Shown: positions 60,651-64,000 of the stretch, piece by piece
Position numbering within the stretch: the first letter of the stretch is position 1
Layout: each line of letters starts with the position of its first letter
Source of the DNA: Alphaproteobacteria bacterium
GTDB taxonomy: Bacteria > Pseudomonadota > Alphaproteobacteria > Thalassobaculales > Thalassobaculaceae
Length of the DNA: 64,000 bases
Direction: 5' to 3'
NCBI GenBank assembly: GCA_022822665.1
Contig: JAJEAR010000062.1
Coordinates: 45,416 to 109,415 of the forward strand
The notes under the pieces: model-generated
What the model was told of the DNA's origin: nothing
What the model saw: only the letters and a program-made list of their open reading frames with translations
Database searches by the model: none
Made by a program: the position numbers and the translations under genes

Positions 60651-60971
60651 GTGAAACACCCGGGTCCGAAGACGCGACTGGCGTCCCGTGTCTCCCGTCA
60701 CCGCACGAGGATCGCCGCCGGCGGCGTCAGGCGCGTCGAAGTCAGGGTACCCCTGCAGGACGCACCCCTCTTCAAGGCAATCGCCGGCGCCCTTCGTGCC
60801 GGCGGCGAGGAAGCCGAGCTCGTTCGCCGCTCCCTGCAGCAGAGGCTGACCGCGCCACGGGCGAAGACAGGCGTCCAGTTGGTCGCGTTCCTCCGGGCTT
60901 CGCGTCTGGCCGGCGCTGACCTTGCGGTCGAGCGTGACCACTCCACGGGCCGATCTGCCGATCTCCTCTGA
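60651..60971 (+). CDS. VapB/FitA-like antitoxin
   Basis: A 106-residue antitoxin. A basic N-terminus and RRVEVRVPLQDAPLFKAIAG followed by ALRAGGEEAELVRRSLQQRL form the ribbon-helix-helix-like part; LVAFLRASRLAGADLAVERD at the C-terminus is the typical toxin-wrapping tail of VapB/FitA-type antitoxins. GTG start at 60651; the upstream ATG is out of frame. Its stop overlaps the toxin ATG by one base, so translation is coupled. Confidence 0.82.
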   Translation: MKHPGPKTRLASRVSRHRTRIAAGGVRRVEVRVPLQDAPLFKAIAGALRAGGEEAELVRRSLQQRLTAPRAKTGVQLVAFLRASRLAGADLAVERDHSTGRSADLL

Positions 60972-61408
60972 TGGCCTTTCTCCTGGATACCAATGTGATC
61001 AGTGAGACCGTCAGGCCACGACCTGACAAGACCGTGCTCAACCGGATCGAGCCCCGGAGCCCGCGCGACCTGTTCCTTGCAGCACAAGCCCTGGGAGAAC
61101 TCGTCCGGGGTGTGCGCAAGGTCAGGGAACAATCCCGTCGCGAGCAGTTCGAGAGATGGATCGAACACGATCTTGCCCGGCAATTCAACGGGCGCATCTT
61201 GCCGTTTGACGCGTCCGCCGCGGCGCTCTGGGGGCGCCTCATGGGTGACGGGGATCGAGCCGGTCGTCGTCCTTCCGAAGCCGATGCACAGGTCGCGGCG
61301 ACTGCCATCCGGCATGACCCGGCCCTTGTCACGCGCAAAGTGAAGGATTTTCGGAACTTCGATATTCGGTTGCTCGATCCCTGGCAAAAATCCGAAGGCA
61401 TGCGGTAG
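60971..61408 (+). CDS. PIN-domain ribonuclease toxin VapC
   Basis: A 145-residue PIN-domain toxin. Catalytic acidic residues are Asp6 in FLLDTNVISE, Glu in LGELVRGVRKVREQSRRE (about residue 44) and Asp in SEADAQVAATAIRHDPALVT (about residue 100); the C-terminal RKVKDFRNFDIRLLDPWQ is standard for this VapC group. It cleaves RNA, usually tRNA or rRNA. Follows its antitoxin with one overlapping base, and both genes look intact. The gene behind it is a fatty-acid desaturase on the other strand. Confidence 0.93.
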   Translation: MAFLLDTNVISETVRPRPDKTVLNRIEPRSPRDLFLAAQALGELVRGVRKVREQSRREQFERWIEHDLARQFNGRILPFDASAAALWGRLMGDGDRAGRRPSEADAQVAATAIRHDPALVTRKVKDFRNFDIRLLDPWQKSEGMR

Positions 61409-61603
61409 GTCTTCGGTCAATTCACTGGCATGACCCCGACAACCGCCGATGGCAGGCGGTGCGAACGGGCCGACCGGCATGCAGCGTAACGGGAACTTGA
61501 CGTTCCAGGGCGGGAGTTCGTCGGGGTGGCCGGCGCCGATCTCTGGGCGGTCAGGCGGGTCCGCCGGGTGAGAAGTCTCACCCGAACCGTCTTGCCACGC
61601 TCA

Positions 61604-62521
61604 TCACGCGTCGGCGTCGAAGATTCCGGGCAGTGGATGCGGGACCTGATCCCTTGGCCGTACGAAATGGCGGCGGAACAACTCTGCGTAACTTGCGAAC
61701 CGGTAGCCGTCGTTGGCATGCAGGATTGCCGTGCGACAGGCACGATACCGTGCCGGCAGCCGGTACCAGGCAATTTCGGGTTCGGCGTGGTGCAGTGCAT
61801 GCAGGTGGTTGTTCAGGAACAGCAGGCCGAGCAGCCCTCCGTTCTCGACCACGCAGGAGCGTCCGTGCGGGTCCGGATGGGCACGGTGCTCTGCATAGGT
61901 GCGGACCTTCAGGATCGAGAGCGCGGCATAGGCGGTTGCAAGCACCATCCACCCCGGCACTTCCCCTGCCTCGATCAGCCACCAGACCACCGGAACCAGC
62001 CCCGCCGCATGCAGAACCCATGCCCGGACGAGGCCCGCCTCTCCCGACCGGGCGCGCTGCAGATCGCCCCAGACCAGCAGGATCTGACTGATCAGCGGAC
62101 CGAGGACAATCCGGCCGGCCAGGGTGTTGTTGGCGTGCAGGAACACCTTCACCGGACCCGGCAGCCCACTCCAGGTCCCCGGATCGACGTAGCCTGATTC
62201 CGGATCGCGTTGCGGACAGGTCAGGGTGTGGGACCTGTGATGGGCGAGGTGCGTGTCCCGAAATCGATTGTAGGGGATGAAGAGGCCCAGCGGCATGATC
62301 GCCAGCGCCTCATTCAGCGCCCGGTTGCGAAACGGATGGCCGTGGATCACCTCGTGCTGCGCCGAGGAGTGCAGGACCAGCAGGATGGTGAGTAACGGTG
62401 TCGTCACCCACGGGCCAAGGCTGCCCGCACCCGCGGTCACCAGCAGCCAGCAGGCGTGTATCGCCACGATCAGGCCCAGGGTCGGCCATTCCACGGCACG
62501 GATGCGAATTGCGTGGCCCAT
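61604..62521 (-). CDS. fatty acid desaturase family protein
   Basis: A 305-residue membrane di-iron enzyme. The three histidine boxes are HEVIHGH (56-62), HLAHHRSH (91-98) and NNHLHALHH (237-245); helices lie around LIVAIHACWLLVTAG, TTPLLTILLVL and near 165-205. It introduces a double bond or hydroxyl into a lipid acyl chain. Start ATG 62521 gives the usual N-terminus before VEWPTLGLIV, but the nearby GAGGAG stands about 15 bases upstream and is better placed for an out-of-frame ATG (62532). Divergent from an XRE regulator. Confidence 0.9.
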   Translation of the reverse strand: MGHAIRIRAVEWPTLGLIVAIHACWLLVTAGAGSLGPWVTTPLLTILLVLHSSAQHEVIHGHPFRNRALNEALAIMPLGLFIPYNRFRDTHLAHHRSHTLTCPQRDPESGYVDPGTWSGLPGPVKVFLHANNTLAGRIVLGPLISQILLVWGDLQRARSGEAGLVRAWVLHAAGLVPVVWWLIEAGEVPGWMVLATAYAALSILKVRTYAEHRAHPDPHGRSCVVENGGLLGLLFLNNHLHALHHAEPEIAWYRLPARYRACRTAILHANDGYRFASYAELFRRHFVRPRDQVPHPLPGIFDADA

Positions 62522-62650
62522 ACGAGATCATCGCGTTCTCCTCAAAATCAACAATGCGAAAGTCCATAACGAAATCAACGAAATAGATTGAACTCACACT
62601 ACATGAATGATAACGTGAATTTAATTGCATGCGGTATACAGATTGAAACG
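62522..62650. promoter_or_regulatory. divergent promoter/operator region of desaturase and XRE regulator
   Basis: Compact, AT-rich 129-base region. Two AAATCAAC copies (62545-62552 and 62572-62579) and a tandem AACGAAAT (62568-62575, 62577-62584) suggest operator sites. For the regulator, TTGAAC (62588-62593) and TAACGT (62611-62616) are 17 bases apart. For the desaturase, GAGGAG is at 62539-62544. Confidence 0.5.
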
Positions 62651-63493
62651 ATGAACAAGCGCGCCATCGCCGACCTGTTCCGTCAGCGCCTGACGGACCT
62701 GATGGCCCGGAACGGCGGAACAGCTGCCCGGTTTTCCCGTCTCACGGGTGTCGACAGGTCGGCCCTGTCACAGTTCCTCGATCCTGAGCAGCACCGTCTT
62801 CCGCGGGCCGATACCCTGCGCCGGATCAGCGAGGCCACCAGCGTGCCGGCGGACTGGCTGCTCGGGCTTGCGAACTCCCCGGAGGCCGGCCAGGAAGTTC
62901 GCGGCAGTGTCCAGATCGAACTCGCGATGGCCGAGGACGGTCATTCCCCGCTCGACCGCTGGCGCCGGGAAGCCGAGGGCGGCAAGATCCGCTACGTTCC
63001 GGCCGTGCTCCCCGACGTGCTGCGTCACCCGACGCTCGACGGGTACGGTGCGGAACCGGAACGCGACCAGGTGCTCGCGCGCCAGGGCCAGAGCCTGCTG
63101 TCGGATGTCCGGATTGGCGACCTCGACATGGAAATCTGCATGCCGCGCCAGGAACTCGAGGCACTGGCCGAGGGCAGTGGCGTATGGAGCGTGGTCAGCC
63201 GCGCCGACAGGGTCACCCAGCTGCAGCACATGGCAGAGCTGGTCGAGGCGTCCTACCCCACCGTGCGGCTGCACCTGTTCGACCTGCAGAACAGTTTCTG
63301 CGCACCGCTAACCGTGTTCGCCATGAAGCGGGCCGCCATCTACCTCGGACACTCCTACCTGGTTGTCACCGCCAGCGAACAGGTCCGGGCACTGGCCCGG
63401 CATTTCGACCGACTGGTCCGTGAGTGCGCATCGGCGGACGAGACCCACCTGGTCCTGGACCAGCTGGCCGCACGGGCAGCAGACCCTGCCTGA
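62651..63493 (+). CDS. XRE-family helix-turn-helix transcriptional regulator
   Basis: A 280-residue regulator. Residues ~10-60 are the HTH: RLTDLMARNGGTAARFSRLT and GVDRSALSQFLDPEQHRLPR, then ADTLRRISEATSVPADWLLG. The remaining ~210 residues, with RQELEALAEGSGVWSVVSRA and LGHSYLVVTASEQVRALARH, resemble a ligand- or effector-binding domain unlike the plain Cro/CI type. ATG 62651 chosen; the TTG at 62588 is part of the proposed promoter. Head-to-head with the desaturase, so it probably controls it, and perhaps itself. Confidence 0.85.
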   Translation: MNKRAIADLFRQRLTDLMARNGGTAARFSRLTGVDRSALSQFLDPEQHRLPRADTLRRISEATSVPADWLLGLANSPEAGQEVRGSVQIELAMAEDGHSPLDRWRREAEGGKIRYVPAVLPDVLRHPTLDGYGAEPERDQVLARQGQSLLSDVRIGDLDMEICMPRQELEALAEGSGVWSVVSRADRVTQLQHMAELVEASYPTVRLHLFDLQNSFCAPLTVFAMKRAAIYLGHSYLVVTASEQVRALARHFDRLVRECASADETHLVLDQLAARAADPA

Positions 63494-63868
63494 AGTTAGC
63501 TTTCGCCGCGGGGCCCGTCCCGAGTGGTCGACAGCGGGCACCGAGGCGCAATCCAGGTCATTCCCCTCAGAAAACGAAGAGACTCAGTTTGTCAGGTGAG
63601 TTCGAAGATGTCGTCACACCACCTCATCCCGTCAGGTGAATCGTGTATGTGCGGGAACAGCGGGAGTAGCCCTGCTTCGGGCGGCATACCGGAGTGCTGC
63701 TTGAGCCGCTCGCCGCCCTACGCCTGAAACAACTGTTGACGCCGGAGCAAGAGTGCCAACTACCGGTTGCGGGCCGCGCTTTGGAAAGTGAGCGATGACA
63801 GAGCCGGATCGGCCCTGCCGGTGAACCATCCGGGCCGGTGCGACATTCTGGACCGGACAACACTTGAT
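63494..63868. other. non-coding stretch after the XRE gene; 3' flank of a TnpB element
   Basis: About 375 bases without a gene. On the minus strand it is the sequence directly downstream of the tnpB-like stop. Two GTCAGGTGA copies (63593-63601 and 63630-63638) lie within it. If the element is a full IS200/IS605 member, the right end and omega RNA would be found here. Confidence 0.4.
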
Positions 63869-64000
63869 TTATTCCGCAACGAGCGCAACTTCCGCGCTCG
63901 CCGCCTGGAAACGGCCCAAGTTGCCGTAGAGCGCGCGCAGCATGATGCCACGTGCGCCGTTCATGTCCCGGTCGACGACGATGCTGCCGTCCGAGACGGT
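63869..64000 (-). CDS. TnpB (IS200/IS605 OrfB) C-terminal fragment, partial at the window edge
   Basis: The 44 last codons read TVSDGSIVVDRDMNGARGIM-LRALYGNLGRFQ-AASAEVALVAE then TAA at 63871-63869. The D-R-D-x-N-G-A-R-x-I segment is the RuvC-III motif of TnpB/OrfB proteins, with a catalytic Asp that follows the zinc ribbon. TnpB proteins are RNA-guided nucleases of IS200/IS605 transposons and ancestors of Cas12. The rest of the gene lies to the right of the window, so integrity and a TnpA partner are unknown. Confidence 0.78.
   Translation of the reverse strand, partial: TVSDGSIVVDRDMNGARGIMLRALYGNLGRFQAASAEVALVAE

Overview
The window reads as chromosomal DNA from a high-GC alphaproteobacterium, most like the Rhodospirillales. 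The evidence is the gene order: dnaA-dnaN-recF-gyrB together, an F1 ATP synthase operon (atpHAGDC) split from the Fo genes, priA next to fsa-DUF484-xerC, a tkt-gap-fba-thiE cluster, and an LPS core/lipid A operon typical of Gram-negatives. This placement is an inference from synteny and protein style, not from a marker search. Coding density is high and overlapping start/stop codons are common.

Layout. 1-4.5 kb: an oligopeptide-type ABC solute-binding protein (cut by the left edge), an amidohydrolase, a DUF1638 protein and a corrinoid (B12-binding) protein preceded by a tiny translationally coupled leader ORF, then a divergent cytochrome c'. 5-10 kb: lipid A/LPS operon msbA-waaA-lpxK-lpxL. 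10-14 kb: xseA divergent from purD, a small membrane protein, an SDR dehydrogenase. 14-22.5 kb: Kef-type antiporter, methylmalonate-semialdehyde dehydrogenase, a phytanoyl-CoA dioxygenase-like protein, heptose-7-phosphate kinase, a dimeric-barrel-like protein, xanthine phosphoribosyltransferase and a lipoprotein. 22.7-24.8 kb: tRNA-Arg(ACG) followed by a gene-poor stretch that holds a BrnT/BrnA toxin-antitoxin locus whose toxin gene has a stop at codon 4. 24.8-27.5 kb: N-formylglutamate amidohydrolase, pyrE, a urate-hydroxylase-type membrane domain and a small membrane protein.

27.5-34.5 kb is the replication-initiation cluster gyrB-recF-dnaN-dnaA, all on the minus strand, followed by a conspicuously AT-rich gap with DnaA-box-like sites: a strong oriC candidate. 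To its right run tkt-gap-fba-thiE-DUF350 (central sugar metabolism, with no pgk between gap and fba), a DUF3883 nuclease-like protein, a polysaccharide-deacetylase-like protein, a Tat-exported PhoX-type phosphatase and a GMC oxidoreductase. 46-51 kb: atpHAGDC; then priA, fsa, DUF484, xerC.

56-64 kb is a more accessory zone: a PhnD-like binding protein without a signal peptide, a creatininase-family hydrolase, a CitE-like lyase and a persulfide-dioxygenase-like metallo-hydrolase, then an orphan MazE-like antitoxin, a complete VapB/VapC pair, a fatty-acid desaturase divergent from an XRE regulator, and at the right edge the C-terminus of a TnpB (IS200/IS605 OrfB) protein with downstream non-coding sequence where its guide RNA would be expected.

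I did not find a clear-cut new defence or biosynthetic system. The items that most deserve a check are the leader-peptide/corrinoid/DUF1638 module without its methyltransferase, the silenced BrnT toxin, the candidate oriC, the DUF3883 protein, the XRE/desaturase pair with repeated intergenic motifs, and the TnpB 3' flank.
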